From Pseudomonadota bacterium (GTDB taxonomy: Bacteria > Pseudomonadota > Alphaproteobacteria > SMXQ01): DNA of 34,022 nucleotides. Positions 1 to 8,828 of the stretch are shown piece by piece. Within the stretch, counting starts at the first letter, position 1, and each line of letters opens with the position of its first letter. The translations under genes were made by a program, and so were the position numbers. The stretch spans positions 15,006 through 49,027 of the forward strand of contig JADFJG010000008.1 of NCBI GenBank assembly GCA_022566265.1, given 5' to 3'. Below the pieces are notes generated by a model. The model was not told the origin of the DNA. It was given only the letters and a program-made list of their open reading frames with translations, and made no database searches.

Positions 1-328
1 TGTCGCCGGGCAGGCCGATGATGCGCTTGATATAGTCGGTCTCGTTGTCGCGCGGCAGCTTGAAGACGGCGATGTCGCCACGCACCGGCTCGCTCCCAAG
101 GACGCGGCCCCTGAACGACGGAAAGCTGAACGGAAACGAATGCCGGCTGTAGCCATAGGAAAACTTGGAAACGAATAGGTAATCGCCGACCAAGAGTGTC
201 GGGATCATCGAGCCCGAGGGGATATTGAAGGGTTCGTAAGCGAAGGTGCGCACGAGGACGGCAATGAGAACCGCGTAAATGATCGTCTCGATGGTTTCGC
301 GAAGTCCACTCTTCTTCTTTTTTTCCAT
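1..328 (-). CDS. lepB: Signal peptidase I, C-terminal part outside window
   Basis: Type I leader peptidase, which removes signal peptides on the outer face of the inner membrane. Reading from the ATG at 328 gives 109 residues before the window edge. A lysine-rich cytoplasmic start (residues 2-6) is followed by a membrane segment at about 13-29. The box IPSGSMIPTL holds the probable catalytic Ser40. The box YIKRIIGLPGD holds the general-base Lys101, so both members of the Ser/Lys dyad are present. The rest of the gene lies to the left of position 1. It is the most downstream minus-strand gene seen here, 121 bp after acpS, in the usual alphaproteobacterial order acpS-lepB. No strong Shine-Dalgarno precedes the ATG, but the N-terminus fits the family well. 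Confidence 0.95.
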   Translation of the reverse strand, partial: MEKKKKSGLRETIETIIYAVLIAVLVRTFAYEPFNIPSGSMIPTLLVGDYLFVSKFSYGYSRHSFPFSFPSFRGRVLGSEPVRGDIAVFKLPRDNETDYIKRIIGLPGD

Positions 329-449
329 TAGGAAACACCTACAACTTACTGAAATTAAACGAGTTGTCTTGTAAAAATGTCGCGAGGCCGGACAATCAAG
401 CCAGCCTCCCCGCCGTTTGTCAAGCCGCGGATGGGACCCCGGCGCAACG

Positions 450-854
450 TTACCCGTCCTTCGCTTCGGCGGAGATAATGACCACGGCCTCGGCCCAGAA
501 CGATTCATCGGTCATGGTCAGGTCCACCTGCGCCACCATCCCTTCGGGCGTCAATTCGCGAAGCCGCTTCTCGGCGCCGCCGGTGAGCTTCAAGGTCGGC
601 TTGCCCGATTTGAGGTTGACGACCCCCATGTCCCGCCAGTAGACGCCACGGCGTATCCCGGTGCCCAGCGCCTTGGAACAGGCTTCCTTGGCGGCGAACC
701 TCTTGGCGTAGCTGGCGGCACGGCCGGCGCGGCGTTCCGACCTCTCACGCTCGATGTCGGTGAAGATGCGGCCGAGGAACCTGTCGCCGAACCGTTCGAT
801 CGTGCGTTCGATCCGGCGGATATCGATGATGTCGTTTCCCAATCCAATGATCAT
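450..854 (-). CDS. acpS: Holo-[acyl-carrier-protein] synthase
   Basis: Transfers 4'-phosphopantetheine from CoA to the acyl carrier protein, activating it for fatty acid synthesis in the cytoplasm. The 134-aa length is normal for AcpS. The N-terminal box [16 protein letters not shown] carries the Mg-binding Asp8. The second signature [14 protein letters not shown] (residues 53-66) carries the metal-binding Glu57. The ATG at 854 begins directly at the conserved first beta strand. It lies 36 bp after pdxJ on the same strand and is very probably cotranscribed with it, as in many alphaproteobacteria. Confidence 0.96.
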   Translation of the reverse strand: MIIGLGNDIIDIRRIERTIERFGDRFLGRIFTDIERERSERRAGRAASYAKRFAAKEACSKALGTGIRRGVYWRDMGVVNLKSGKPTLKLTGGAEKRLRELTPEGMVAQVDLTMTDESFWAEAVVIISAEAKDG

Positions 855-890
855 CCAAGACCGTCCCGCCTCATCGACCGCGAGGCCGGC

Positions 891-1646
891 TCAGGCACTG
901 ACCTGGGGACGGGGTCGGGCGCGGGCCTCGTCCATCAAGGCGCGCATATGCTTGATGGCGCCGCCCAGGCCGCTGAATATGGCCTCGCCGACCAGGAAAT
1001 GCCCGATATTCAACTCGACGATCGTCGGAATTGCCGCCACCGGCCCGACCGTATCATAACTCAGGCCATGCCCGGCGTGACATTCGAGCCCCAGACCCCG
1101 GGCCTTCTCCGCCGCCCGCACCAGGCGGCCGAGCTCAGGGGCCACCGCCCCGCCCGAGGCGTCGCAGTAAGCGCCGGTATGGAGTTCCACCACCGGCGCG
1201 CCGAGCGCCTTGGCGGCCTCGAGTTGGACGGTCTCGGGGTCGATGAACAGGGAGACCCGAATGCCGGCCTCGCCGAGGGCGGAGACGTAAGACGCCAGGT
1301 GATCCTTACCGGCGGCGGCGTCGAGCCCGCCTTCGGTGGTCAACTCCCGGCGTTTTTCCGGCACCAGGCAGACGGCGTGGGGCTTGTGGCGCAAGGCGAT
1401 GGCGAGCATTTCAGGGGTCGCCGCCATCTCTAGATTGAGGGGCAGAACGATCTCTTCGCTCAGCCTCTCTATGTCGCCGTCGGAGATGTGGCGCCGATCC
1501 TCGCGCAGATGGGCGGTGATCCCGTCGGCGCCGGCCTCGGCCGAGATGCGCGCCGCGCGCAGCGGATCGGGGTAGCGCCCGCCGCGCGCGTTGCGGATGG
1601 TCGCGACGTGGTCGATGTTGACGCCAAGGCGCAGCCTGGCCGTCAT
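891..1646 (-). CDS. pdxJ: Pyridoxine 5'-phosphate synthase
   Basis: Condenses 1-deoxy-xylulose 5-phosphate with 3-amino-2-oxopropyl phosphate to form pyridoxine 5'-phosphate, the last ring-forming step of DXP-dependent vitamin B6 synthesis. The frame is open much further upstream, but the family N-terminus ([17 protein letters not shown]) begins just after the ATG at 1646, giving 251 aa, the usual size. Catalytic positions are visible: His46 in [10 protein letters not shown], Glu73 in NLEMA, and His193 in CHAGHG. The ATG overlaps the TGA of the upstream DUF2062 gene (ATGA), which implies translational coupling. Confidence 0.96.
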   Translation of the reverse strand: MTARLRLGVNIDHVATIRNARGGRYPDPLRAARISAEAGADGITAHLREDRRHISDGDIERLSEEIVLPLNLEMAATPEMLAIALRHKPHAVCLVPEKRRELTTEGGLDAAAGKDHLASYVSALGEAGIRVSLFIDPETVQLEAAKALGAPVVELHTGAYCDASGGAVAPELGRLVRAAEKARGLGLECHAGHGLSYDTVGPVAAIPTIVELNIGHFLVGEAIFSGLGGAIKHMRALMDEARARPRPQVSA

Positions 1647-2203
1647 GACCCCGCCTCCCGTGGCGCCGCCCGCGCTTTGCGCCGCCGTTCGCGGCGGCGT
1701 GAGCGGCGGTGGTGATAACCCTCGACCATGCGCCGCACCGGCCAGTAAACGGCGATCCAGGCGACAAGACCGGTCGGCAAGCTGCCCAAGAACATCGGCA
1801 GAAGCACGCGCCAGGGATTGTCGAATATGAAGGAGAGGCTTAGATCGGCGGGCAATTCGACGTGGCCCGAGCCCAGCATCCAGCTGCCGAGCCGGTAACA
1901 CCATATCCAGATGAACGGGAACGTCCACGGGTTGCCGACCGCCGTGCCGATGGCGGAGGCCAGTAAGTTGCCGCCGATCGCCCACGTCAGCAAAGCCGCC
2001 AAGGCGAAGTGAAAGCCGATGAAGGGGGTGAAGGAGATGGCGGCGCCGAAGGCGAAACCGACGGCGATGCCATGAGGCGTGCCCGGCAGGCGGCGAATCC
2101 GGTGCATGAGATAATAGCTCACGCGCCGCCAGCCGGCCCGGGGCCAGAATATTTCCCGGACCCGGTGAAACAAACCTGGATCATGGCGCCGTTTGAACAG
2201 CAT
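1643..2203 (-). CDS. DUF2062 family membrane protein
   Basis: A 186-aa inner-membrane protein of the DUF2062 family, whose biochemical function is not established. The family signature [10 protein letters not shown] is present (about residues 90-99), with hydrophobic segments at about 45-75, 92-110 and 130-155. The C-terminal 25 residues are strongly basic ([11 protein letters not shown]), suggesting a cytoplasmic tail. It lies 24 bp after the (p)ppGpp synthetase gene and overlaps pdxJ by 4 bp, so it sits inside the rsh-pdxJ-acpS-lepB operon. This position is common in alphaproteobacteria. Confidence 0.85.
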   Translation of the reverse strand: MLFKRRHDPGLFHRVREIFWPRAGWRRVSYYLMHRIRRLPGTPHGIAVGFAFGAAISFTPFIGFHFALAALLTWAIGGNLLASAIGTAVGNPWTFPFIWIWCYRLGSWMLGSGHVELPADLSLSFIFDNPWRVLLPMFLGSLPTGLVAWIAVYWPVRRMVEGYHHRRSRRRERRRKARAAPREAGS

Positions 2204-2227
2204 CCTGGCGCTCCCCGGACCTCTAGC

Positions 2228-4372
2228 CTAACCCCGCGCCCGGGCCACCGAGTTGATGGCCGGTGTCGCCCTGAGCGCGGCGATGATGTTCGACAGGTGC
2301 TTCACGTCCGCCACCTCGACATCGATCACCATGTCGAAGAAGTCGGTCGAGCGGTGGGTGATCTTGAGATTCTGGATGTTGCCCAGGTTCTTGGCGATCA
2401 CCGTGGACAGGCTGCTCAACGCGCCCGGTTCGTTGATCACGACCACGTTGATGCGCCCGACATGATGTTCCACATGCTCGGTGTCCCAGGCGACGTCGAG
2501 CCAGCGCTCCGACATATCGGCGAAGCTTTCCAAGGTCGGGCAGTCGATGGTGTGAACGGTGACCCCCTTACCCTCGGTGACGATGCCGACGATCCGGTCG
2601 CCGGGCAGGGGATGACAGCAATTGGCGTAATGCAAAGCCATGCCCGGGATCAGGCCGCGCACGGAGATTGGCTGCGCCGCGTCCTTCGCCCGCTTCTTGG
2701 TGCGGGCGCGGGCCAGGCGGATGATGTTCTTCGCCCTGCCCTCGGATTTGACGCCGGGAAACACCGCCGTGACCACGTCCCGCCCGGTGTGAAGGCCGGA
2801 GCCGACGGCGGCGATGAGGTCCTTGGCGCTGTCGTGCTTGAAGGTCTTGTACACGTCCTTCAGCGCCTTGTCGGTGTACTCGAACCCTTCCTGCCGGAAG
2901 GCCTTCTCGAGGATGGCGCGGCCGAGCGTGAGATATTCATCCAGCTGCTTGGAACGGACGAAGCGGCGGATGCGGGCCCGCGCCTTGGCGGTGACCACGA
3001 AGCGTTCCCAGGTCGGTGACGGCGTCTGGGCCTTGGAGGTGATGATCTCCACCTGGTCGCCGTTGGATAGCTGGGTTCTCAGTGGCGCGATACGCCCGTT
3101 GATCTTGGCGCCGACACAGGTATCGCCGATTTCCGAATGTACGGCGTAGGCGAAATCGACCGGGGTGGCGCCGCTGGGCAGGGAAATGAGATCGCCCTTG
3201 GGCGTGAAGCAGAACACCTGATCCTGGAACATCTCGAGCTTGGTATGCTCGAGGAACTCCTCGGGTCCCGAGGCGTGCTCGAGGATATCAAGCAGTTCGC
3301 GAAGCCAGCGATATTGCCGCCCGTCGGTGTGACCCGCGTCCTGCTTGTACTGCCAGTGCGCGGCGACGCCGCGCTCCGCCGTTTCGTGCATTTCGCTGGT
3401 ACGAATCTGGATTTCGATGCGCTGGCGCTGGGGCCCGATGACGCCGGTATGGAGCGAACGATAGCCGTTCTGCTTGGGCGTCGAAAGGTAGTCCCTGAAA
3501 CGGCCGGGGACCACCGGATATTCGCCGTGCAACACACCAAGGGCGCCGTAACATTCGGGGACGGTCTCGACCGCCACCCGGAACGCCATGATATCGGCCA
3601 GCTGTTCGAAGGTGACGCTCTTGCGCTGCATCTTCGTCCAGATCGAACACGGCGTCTTTTCGCGCCCCGAGACTTCCGCCTCGATGCCGGCCTCCTTCAG
3701 TGTCTGCTTGAGTTCCTCGATGATGCCGTTGACCAGGCCACCCTCCTGCTCGTGCAGGAAATCCAGCCGCGCCAGCACGGAAGCGCGGGCGTCGGGATTG
3801 AGTTCGGCGAAAGCACGGTCCTCGAGCTCATCCTTCATTTCGTGCATGCCGAGCCGAGCCGCCAGCGGCGCATAGATCTCGATGGTCTCGAGCGCGATCA
3901 CCCGCCGCTTTTCCTCATCCTGGATGAAACCGAGGGTACGCATGTTGTGCAGCCTGTCGGCAAGTTTCACCAACAGCACCCGGATATCCTCGGACATGGC
4001 GAGGAACAGTTTGCGGAAATTCTCGGCCTGGCGGGAGTGATCCGATTGCAGCTCGATGCGGGAAAGTTTCGTCACCCCGTCAACCAGGCGGGCGATCTCC
4101 TGACCGAACAGTTTCTCGATCTCATCGAGGGTCGCCAGCGTGTCCTCGACCGTGTCATGGAGCAAAGCGGTGATGATCGAAGCCGAATCCAGCTTCATGT
4201 TGGTGAGGATCCCGGCGACCTCGAGGGGGTGGAGGAAATAGGGATCGCCCGATGCCCGCTTCTGCTGGCCATGGGCCTTCATCGAGAAGACGTAGGCGCG
4301 ATTGAGGGCATCCTCGTCCAGGGCCGGGTCATAGGCCTTGACGCGCTCCAGGAGTTCGAATTGACGGATCAT
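2228..4372 (-). CDS. rsh: Bifunctional (p)ppGpp synthetase/hydrolase (RelA/SpoT)
   Basis: Makes and degrades the stringent-response alarmone (p)ppGpp. The 714-aa protein has the full long-RSH layout. An N-terminal HD hydrolase carries the HDTVED motif at 72-77 and LADRLHNMRT at 137-146. The synthetase domain follows at about 235-345, with RFRDYLSTPKQNGYRSLHT (291-309) and EIQIRTSEMHETAERG. A TGS domain lies at about 385-447, a central helical/zinc-finger-like region contains the CCHPLPGD box, and an ACT domain ends the protein (about 640-714). Because the HD residues are intact it should hydrolyse as well as synthesise, as expected for the single Rsh of alphaproteobacteria. It lies 99 bp downstream of rpoZ, the classic rpoZ-rsh pairing. 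Confidence 0.97.
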   Translation of the reverse strand: MIRQFELLERVKAYDPALDEDALNRAYVFSMKAHGQQKRASGDPYFLHPLEVAGILTNMKLDSASIITALLHDTVEDTLATLDEIEKLFGQEIARLVDGVTKLSRIELQSDHSRQAENFRKLFLAMSEDIRVLLVKLADRLHNMRTLGFIQDEEKRRVIALETIEIYAPLAARLGMHEMKDELEDRAFAELNPDARASVLARLDFLHEQEGGLVNGIIEELKQTLKEAGIEAEVSGREKTPCSIWTKMQRKSVTFEQLADIMAFRVAVETVPECYGALGVLHGEYPVVPGRFRDYLSTPKQNGYRSLHTGVIGPQRQRIEIQIRTSEMHETAERGVAAHWQYKQDAGHTDGRQYRWLRELLDILEHASGPEEFLEHTKLEMFQDQVFCFTPKGDLISLPSGATPVDFAYAVHSEIGDTCVGAKINGRIAPLRTQLSNGDQVEIITSKAQTPSPTWERFVVTAKARARIRRFVRSKQLDEYLTLGRAILEKAFRQEGFEYTDKALKDVYKTFKHDSAKDLIAAVGSGLHTGRDVVTAVFPGVKSEGRAKNIIRLARARTKKRAKDAAQPISVRGLIPGMALHYANCCHPLPGDRIVGIVTEGKGVTVHTIDCPTLESFADMSERWLDVAWDTEHVEHHVGRINVVVINEPGALSSLSTVIAKNLGNIQNLKITHRSTDFFDMVIDVEVADVKHLSNIIAALRATPAINSVARARG

Positions 4373-4471
4373 GACAGGGGGTATTTAGGTAACGGCGGGA
4401 AAGGGCCCGCTACGGTCGAGCCGGATGACCGCGGCGCGGCGCGGCCCGCCCCTACCCGCGCCGCGCCGCAT

Positions 4472-4930
4472 TCATTCCTCGCCTGGCTTGGCTGGACCGT
4501 CGGCCTCCTCGCCGGGGGTGCCACCGGTTTCTGCCTCAACCTCTTCTTTCGGACTCTCTTCCGGCTTGCCGGCCAATATCTCCGCGGCCGGCTCCTGGGC
4601 GATGAAAGCCTTCCCTTCGGCGATGGCGCCGTCCGGCGATGCCGCGGTCAATTCCTGCTCGGTCGAAAGCAGGTCGAGCTCGTCCTCCTCCGGTTCGTCT
4701 TTCTCGACATGGCGTTGCAGGCCGTGAATCAGGGACTGTTGCAGACCGTCGATATCGATGGTCTCCTCGGCGATTTCACGCAGCGCGACCACCGGGTTCT
4801 TGTCGTTGTCCCGCTCCACCGAGAGCGGCGCGCCGGCCGAAATGTCGCGGCCGCGCTGGGACGCCAGCAAGACGAGCTTGAACCGGTTGGGAATTCTGAT
4901 GACGCAGTCTTCGACAGTGATACGAGCCAT
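4472..4930 (-). CDS. rpoZ: RNA polymerase omega subunit with acidic C-terminal tail
   Basis: Omega helps assemble and stabilise RNA polymerase. The start [10 protein letters not shown] at 4930 matches the family N-terminus; the open frame has another possible start five codons upstream, which is less likely. Residues 1-65 form the conserved core ([26 protein letters not shown]). The 152-aa product is longer than typical omega because of a Glu/Pro/Ala-rich acidic tail from about residue 77. A good sigma70-type promoter sits just upstream (4976-5004). It is transcribed toward rsh, so omega and the (p)ppGpp enzyme are probably in one transcript. Confidence 0.95.
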   Translation of the reverse strand: MARITVEDCVIRIPNRFKLVLLASQRGRDISAGAPLSVERDNDKNPVVALREIAEETIDIDGLQQSLIHGLQRHVEKDEPEEDELDLLSTEQELTAASPDGAIAEGKAFIAQEPAAEILAGKPEESPKEEVEAETGGTPGEEADGPAKPGEE

Positions 4931-4975
4931 GAGGCTGTTCTCCAAGCCACGATAAAATTAGGGAATTGGTTCCAC

Positions 4976-5004
4976 TATATATGGTTCGGCCACTGTAATG
5001 GCAA
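4976..5004 (-). promoter_or_regulatory. Sigma70-type promoter for rpoZ-rsh
   Basis: On the minus strand TTGCCA (4999-5004) and TATATA (4976-4981) are separated by exactly 17 bp. Transcription would start near 4969 and give a leader of about 38 nt before the rpoZ ATG. This is an AT-rich island in otherwise GC-rich sequence. Pattern reading only. Confidence 0.65.
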
Positions 5005-5076
5005 GGGAATTAGCCGCTTTGAGGGCTGCGGCGGGGCCAATTCGCGGCCGTTGGCGCCGGCGCCGGCCATCGTCCA

Positions 5077-5577
5077 TCACAGCGGCCTTATCTCCTGATC
5101 GCCGCCAAGCGCCTCGATCAGTTCGCCGACGCTCCGGCCCAAGGCCGGGTGTCGCCAGTCAGGCGCGATTTCACCCAACGGCAGGAGCACGAAGGCGCGT
5201 TCATGGAGGCGCGGATGGGGCAGCACGGGCCCCTCGGCGCCATCGGAGATCACCTCGCCATAGGCCAGCAGGTCGAGGTCTATCACCCTTGGCGCCCTCG
5301 GCGCGTTGGCTGTCCGGCGCTCGCGGCCGAGGCCACGCTCTATGGCGAGAAGCAGGTCAAGCAAGTCCGCCGGATCGCGCGCCGTCTCGATCCGGGCGAC
5401 GCCGTTGACGAACCACGGCTGATCGGACGGCGGCACCGGGGCGCTCTCATACCAGCGCGATCGGGCGATGACGCCAACGCCGGCATCGGCCAGCGCCAAC
5501 AGCGCCCCTTCCAGGGTCGCCCGGGGCGGCCCATGGCGCAAGGACGGCAGATTGGCCCCTAGCCCGATCAGAATCAT
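5077..5577 (-). CDS. folK: 2-amino-4-hydroxy-6-hydroxymethyldihydropteridine pyrophosphokinase
   Basis: HPPK transfers pyrophosphate from ATP to 6-hydroxymethyl-dihydropterin in folate synthesis. The 166-aa product starts with the diagnostic ILIGLGANLP. It has FVNGVARIET in the middle and the Mg-binding pair Asp100/Asp102 in RVIDLDLLAYG, followed by LPHPRLHERAFVLLPL (119-134). The length and order of motifs are normal for the family. It is upstream of rpoZ on the same strand, but rpoZ has its own promoter, so the coupling is probably loose. The divergent gap to the NYN gene is 254 bp. Confidence 0.95.
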   Translation of the reverse strand: MILIGLGANLPSLRHGPPRATLEGALLALADAGVGVIARSRWYESAPVPPSDQPWFVNGVARIETARDPADLLDLLLAIERGLGRERRTANAPRAPRVIDLDLLAYGEVISDGAEGPVLPHPRLHERAFVLLPLGEIAPDWRHPALGRSVGELIEALGGDQEIRPL

Positions 5578-5831
5578 CCCATTTCCGGCGCCGCGCCCTT
5601 GCGGGAGAGCCCCATCTCGCTTACTTAATGTAGGCGTTCAATGTACATGTCCGAGGCCGCCGGTGGCGAGCCAAAGCTTATCGTTTCGTCGGCGTTGAGG
5701 ATGACTTGATTGGTCGGAAATGAATTTTGCGCCGCGGCCCATGGTCGCGGCTGGCCGGATAAAGCGGCCGGTGACCGGGACCTCTGACCGAGAGATTTTG
5801 GCTGAATTTTTTAAACCAAGGAATATCGACA

Positions 5832-6455
5832 ATGACTTTTTATCCCGAGGATCGCCTCGCGCTTTTTATCGACGGTTCCAACCTCTACTCCGCGGCCCGG
5901 GCGCTGGGCTTCGATATCGACTACAAACGGCTGTTGGAAGTGTTCGCCAAGCAGGGCCGGCTGGTGCGCGCGTACTACTACACGGCGCTGATGGACGAGC
6001 AGGAATACTCGCCGATCCGTCCCCTGGTCGACTGGCTCGATTACAACGGCTATACCATGGTCACCAAGCCGACCAAGGAATTCACCGATTCCTCGGGCCG
6101 GCGGAAGATCAAGGGCAACATGGATATCGAGCTCGCTGTCGACGTCATGGAGATGGCGGAAAATCTCGATCACGTCGTCCTGTTCTCGGGCGACGGCGAC
6201 TTCCGGCCCTTGGTGCAGGCGGTCCAACGCAAGGGGGTGCGCGTGACCGTGGTCAGCACGATTCGCTCCAACCCGCCGATGGCGGCGGATGAGTTGCGCC
6301 GCCAGGCCGACAGCTTCATCGAGTTGCAGGATCTGGCGGCGGAAATCGCCCGCGAGCACGGGCCCAGGGATCAGCCACCGGCCAGGGATCGGGCACCGGC
6401 CAAGGATCAGGCACCGGAAGAAGGCGATCCTCAGGCGTTCATCGAAAGCGCGTGA
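5832..6455 (+). CDS. NYN domain protein, LabA/DUF88-like putative RNase
   Basis: A 207-aa protein of the LabA-like NYN (PIN-related) family, predicted metal-dependent ribonucleases. The acidic active-site set is visible: Asp14 in FIDGSNLY, Asp98 in GNMDIELAVDV and Asp121/Asp123 in FSGDGDFRPLV. The domain ends near residue 170. A hydrophilic Pro/Arg/Asp/Ala-rich tail follows, encoded in part by three tandem 18-bp repeats (6364-6417). AAGGA nine bases before the ATG is a good ribosome site. LabA-like genes beside folK, rpoZ and rsh are common in alphaproteobacteria. The RNA target is unknown. Confidence 0.9.
   Translation: MTFYPEDRLALFIDGSNLYSAARALGFDIDYKRLLEVFAKQGRLVRAYYYTALMDEQEYSPIRPLVDWLDYNGYTMVTKPTKEFTDSSGRRKIKGNMDIELAVDVMEMAENLDHVVLFSGDGDFRPLVQAVQRKGVRVTVVSTIRSNPPMAADELRRQADSFIELQDLAAEIAREHGPRDQPPARDRAPAKDQAPEEGDPQAFIESA
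6364..6417 (+). repeat. Three tandem 18-bp repeats inside the NYN gene tail
   Basis: Three back-to-back 18-bp units begin at 6364, 6382 and 6400, with the first two differing at two positions. Each adds six residues of the form (R/K)D(Q/R)(P/A)PA to the C-terminal linker. As 18 is a multiple of three, copy-number change would lengthen or shorten the tail without a frameshift. Confidence 0.85.
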
Positions 6456-7140
6456 GCGCGGCGCCGGGAACGGTCCGATCCCAGCCGCGGGCATCGCCGA
6501 TAGCGAAATCGGCATCGACCCTCCCGGAGATTGTAACCACTGTCCGCGCCTGGTCGAATATCGCGCCGTCAACCGGGCCGGGCATCCCGACTGGCACAAC
6601 CGGCCGGTCCCCTCCTTCGGCGGGCTTGACGCGCGGCTGCTGATCGTCGGGCTGGCGCCGGGGTTGGCGGGGGCGAACCGCACCGGCAGGCCGTTCACCG
6701 GCGATTTCGCCGGCGGGTTGCTCTATTCGACCCTGGTCAAGTTCGGCTTCGCCAAGGGCGCCTATGGCGCCCGGGCCGACGACGGGCTGGAGTTGATCGG
6801 CGCCCGCATCACCAACGCCGTTCGCTGCGTCCCGCCGAAGAACCGGCCCGAGGCCCGAGAGGTCAACGCCTGCCGGGGATACCTCGCCGCCGAGATCGCC
6901 GCGCACACGCGCCTCGAGGCGATACTGGCGCTCGGCACCCTCGCCCACAACGCGGTGGTTTCGGCCCTGGGGCTGAAGCGCCCGGCCTGGCCGTTCGGCC
7001 ACGGGGCGCTGCATGAACTCCCCGGCGGCCTGGTCCTCGCCGACAGCTATCACTGCTCGCGCTACAACACCAACACGCGCCGCCTGACGCCGGAGATGTT
7101 CGAAGAGGTATTCCGCACCCTCCGCCGCCGCATCGCCTGA
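6452..7140 (+). CDS. Family 5 (UdgB-type) uracil-DNA glycosylase, start unresolved
   Basis: Excises uracil and related lesions from DNA. The open frame ending at 7140 contains the family 5 boxes: DCNHCPRL (first two Fe-S cysteines, codons at 6532 and 6541), the active-site loop GLAPGLAGANRTGRPFTGD, NAVRCVPPKNRP (third Cys), NACRGY (fourth Cys) and the C-terminal SYHCSRYNTNTRRLT. The usual HPS of that last loop reads HCS here. The start is a problem. In this frame the only canonical start before the Cys motif is an ATG at 6289, deep inside the NYN gene. A GTG at 6452 overlaps the NYN stop (GTGA) but is in another frame. A small indel between 6452 and about 6530, or a non-standard start, is likely. 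The left coordinate given here is that GTG. Confidence 0.8.
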
Positions 7141-7160
7141 GGACGGCCAGGCGGCGAAGG

Positions 7161-8765
7161 TCATCGGCGCCGATGGAAACTGGATTTCGCCAGGTCAGCG
7201 GCGAGCGCCGCCAGATACCCGACGCGCTCAAATCTATCCGAATGGCATAACGAGACTTTGACGGCCCGTCCGAACGACGCGATGGCCGCTTCCTCATCTC
7301 CAATTTCGGCCTGAGCTTCGGCGAGTTGCGTTAAAATTGCGATGCGCTCACTGTCCGTCCTGATATTACGCGTGGTTTCAACGGCCTCGGCCATCGTGCT
7401 ACGCGCGGCAGTATCGAAGCCGGATTCAGCCTGCCGACCGGCAATCGCCTCCAGGGCCTTCACCTGACGGCCAGCCCATTTATCCTGAACCTCGGCACGG
7501 GCATCGGTCGGATCGGCGCGCCTGGCGGTATCGATAGCCAGGGCGAACATGTCCCGTGCACCGCTTTCGTCTCCGGCCTGAGCGAGGGCGTGAGCGACCG
7601 AACCAAAAGCCCTGGCGCGTTCATCCAAGAAAAGCACGGTCCGCGCCGCTTCGAGGGCCTCGGCGATAGTGGACCGAAACGCCGGTGAATCCCCGGCCCG
7701 CGCCTGGACCGCCGCGATGTCGAGCAATGCCAGGGATCGGCTTGCCCCTCGGTAAAGACTTCGGGCAGTTGCTAGGGCGCCGGCATGGTCCCCGTTTTTC
7801 AATTGCGCGGCCACGATTTCGCGAAGCGCGATGTCGGACCTACTTCGCCCAACGGTTCTCAGGGCCGCCGCAATACGGCCTCGCCGTGCTTGGGCGATGG
7901 CGATATCCTCCAAGGACTGGGAGCGAGGAAAGCGCGTCTCCACTTTGTCGAGCAACGCGAATGCTTTCGACATCTCTCCCGCTCTTGCCCGGGCGGCGAT
8001 GATCGCCGCATAGGCGTTGTCGCGCCGGCGCGAATATTTTTGGCCAATCCGTTCCGCGGTTTGCAGCGCCGCCGCGATGTCGCCGGCCCGGAGTTGGGCA
8101 TGGACAACACTCAGCAGCACCTCGTCGCGAAGATGACCCCTGGTGATTGTCCGGGCGGCTTCGAGCGCCGCCGCGGCGTCACCGGACGTGCTCTCGGCGA
8201 GGGCGATATCGTACAAAACCGACTCGCGGTAGGCTTTGTCGGCGATGCTGTGCAGGGTCCGGCGCGCGCCGGCGATATCGCCAGCCTTGATCTGCTCGAC
8301 GGCGACAGCGCTCAACACCGAAGCCGGACGCGACGATACCAGCCCAAAGAGTTCCCTGGCGCCCGGCAAATCCCCGGCCTTGGCCAGAATACCGGCAAGT
8401 TCGGTCAAAGTTCCGTCGCGCCAATGCTTGTCGTTAACCGCTGCACTTTCGCCTTCATTGGCGGAATTGGCGATGGCGCGCTCTGTCGCATCCCTGACAT
8501 GGTTCACCGTTTCCAAGGCCTCGGCCATGTAACCGGCGTCAACCTGTACGCGCGCGACACGAGCCAGGGCAACATTACGAATTACCCCTTTGTTTATGGC
8601 GCCGGCGTCTTGAAGCGCGGCGGAAAACAGACATCGCGGGGAAGACGAACATTCGGCGGTCGGCGGATCGAGGCATTCGGGTTGGCGAACCAGCGAATAG
8701 ACGACCGCGCCGGCAATGAGCAACGGCAGTGCCGCCACCGCGAGATCTTTTTTGCCGAATTCCAT
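7161..8765 (-). CDS. Membrane-anchored TPR-like repeat protein
   Basis: A 534-aa protein with one hydrophobic segment (about residues 9-25) after a short charged start, so it is probably anchored in the inner membrane with its bulk in the periplasm. The remainder is helical solenoid of roughly ten repeats of about 33-40 residues with the pattern A.AQ..AGD...AL.TA..I, close to tetratricopeptide repeats. No catalytic motif is seen, so a scaffolding role is the safest guess. It ends 20 bp from the convergent uracil-DNA glycosylase. It begins 63 bp after smpB on the same strand and may share the dapA-smpB transcript. Confidence 0.75.
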   Translation of the reverse strand: MEFGKKDLAVAALPLLIAGAVVYSLVRQPECLDPPTAECSSSPRCLFSAALQDAGAINKGVIRNVALARVARVQVDAGYMAEALETVNHVRDATERAIANSANEGESAAVNDKHWRDGTLTELAGILAKAGDLPGARELFGLVSSRPASVLSAVAVEQIKAGDIAGARRTLHSIADKAYRESVLYDIALAESTSGDAAAALEAARTITRGHLRDEVLLSVVHAQLRAGDIAAALQTAERIGQKYSRRRDNAYAAIIAARARAGEMSKAFALLDKVETRFPRSQSLEDIAIAQARRGRIAAALRTVGRSRSDIALREIVAAQLKNGDHAGALATARSLYRGASRSLALLDIAAVQARAGDSPAFRSTIAEALEAARTVLFLDERARAFGSVAHALAQAGDESGARDMFALAIDTARRADPTDARAEVQDKWAGRQVKALEAIAGRQAESGFDTAARSTMAEAVETTRNIRTDSERIAILTQLAEAQAEIGDEEAAIASFGRAVKVSLCHSDRFERVGYLAALAADLAKSSFHRRR

Positions 8766-8828
8766 GACCAGAAAATCGACGATGGGCGGCGATTATGGTT
8801 TTTGTATGGTCCGTAAAATTGGCGCCGA

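Noticed and set aside
3137-5098. Long plus-strand open frame (653 codons) opposite rsh and rpoZ
   Set aside because: Antisense shadow of GC-rich genes; its translation has no family features, while the minus strand encodes clear Rsh and omega proteins.
5638-5832. 64-codon minus-strand frame in the folK-NYN gap
   Set aside because: No ribosome site, no recognisable features, and it covers the expected divergent control region.
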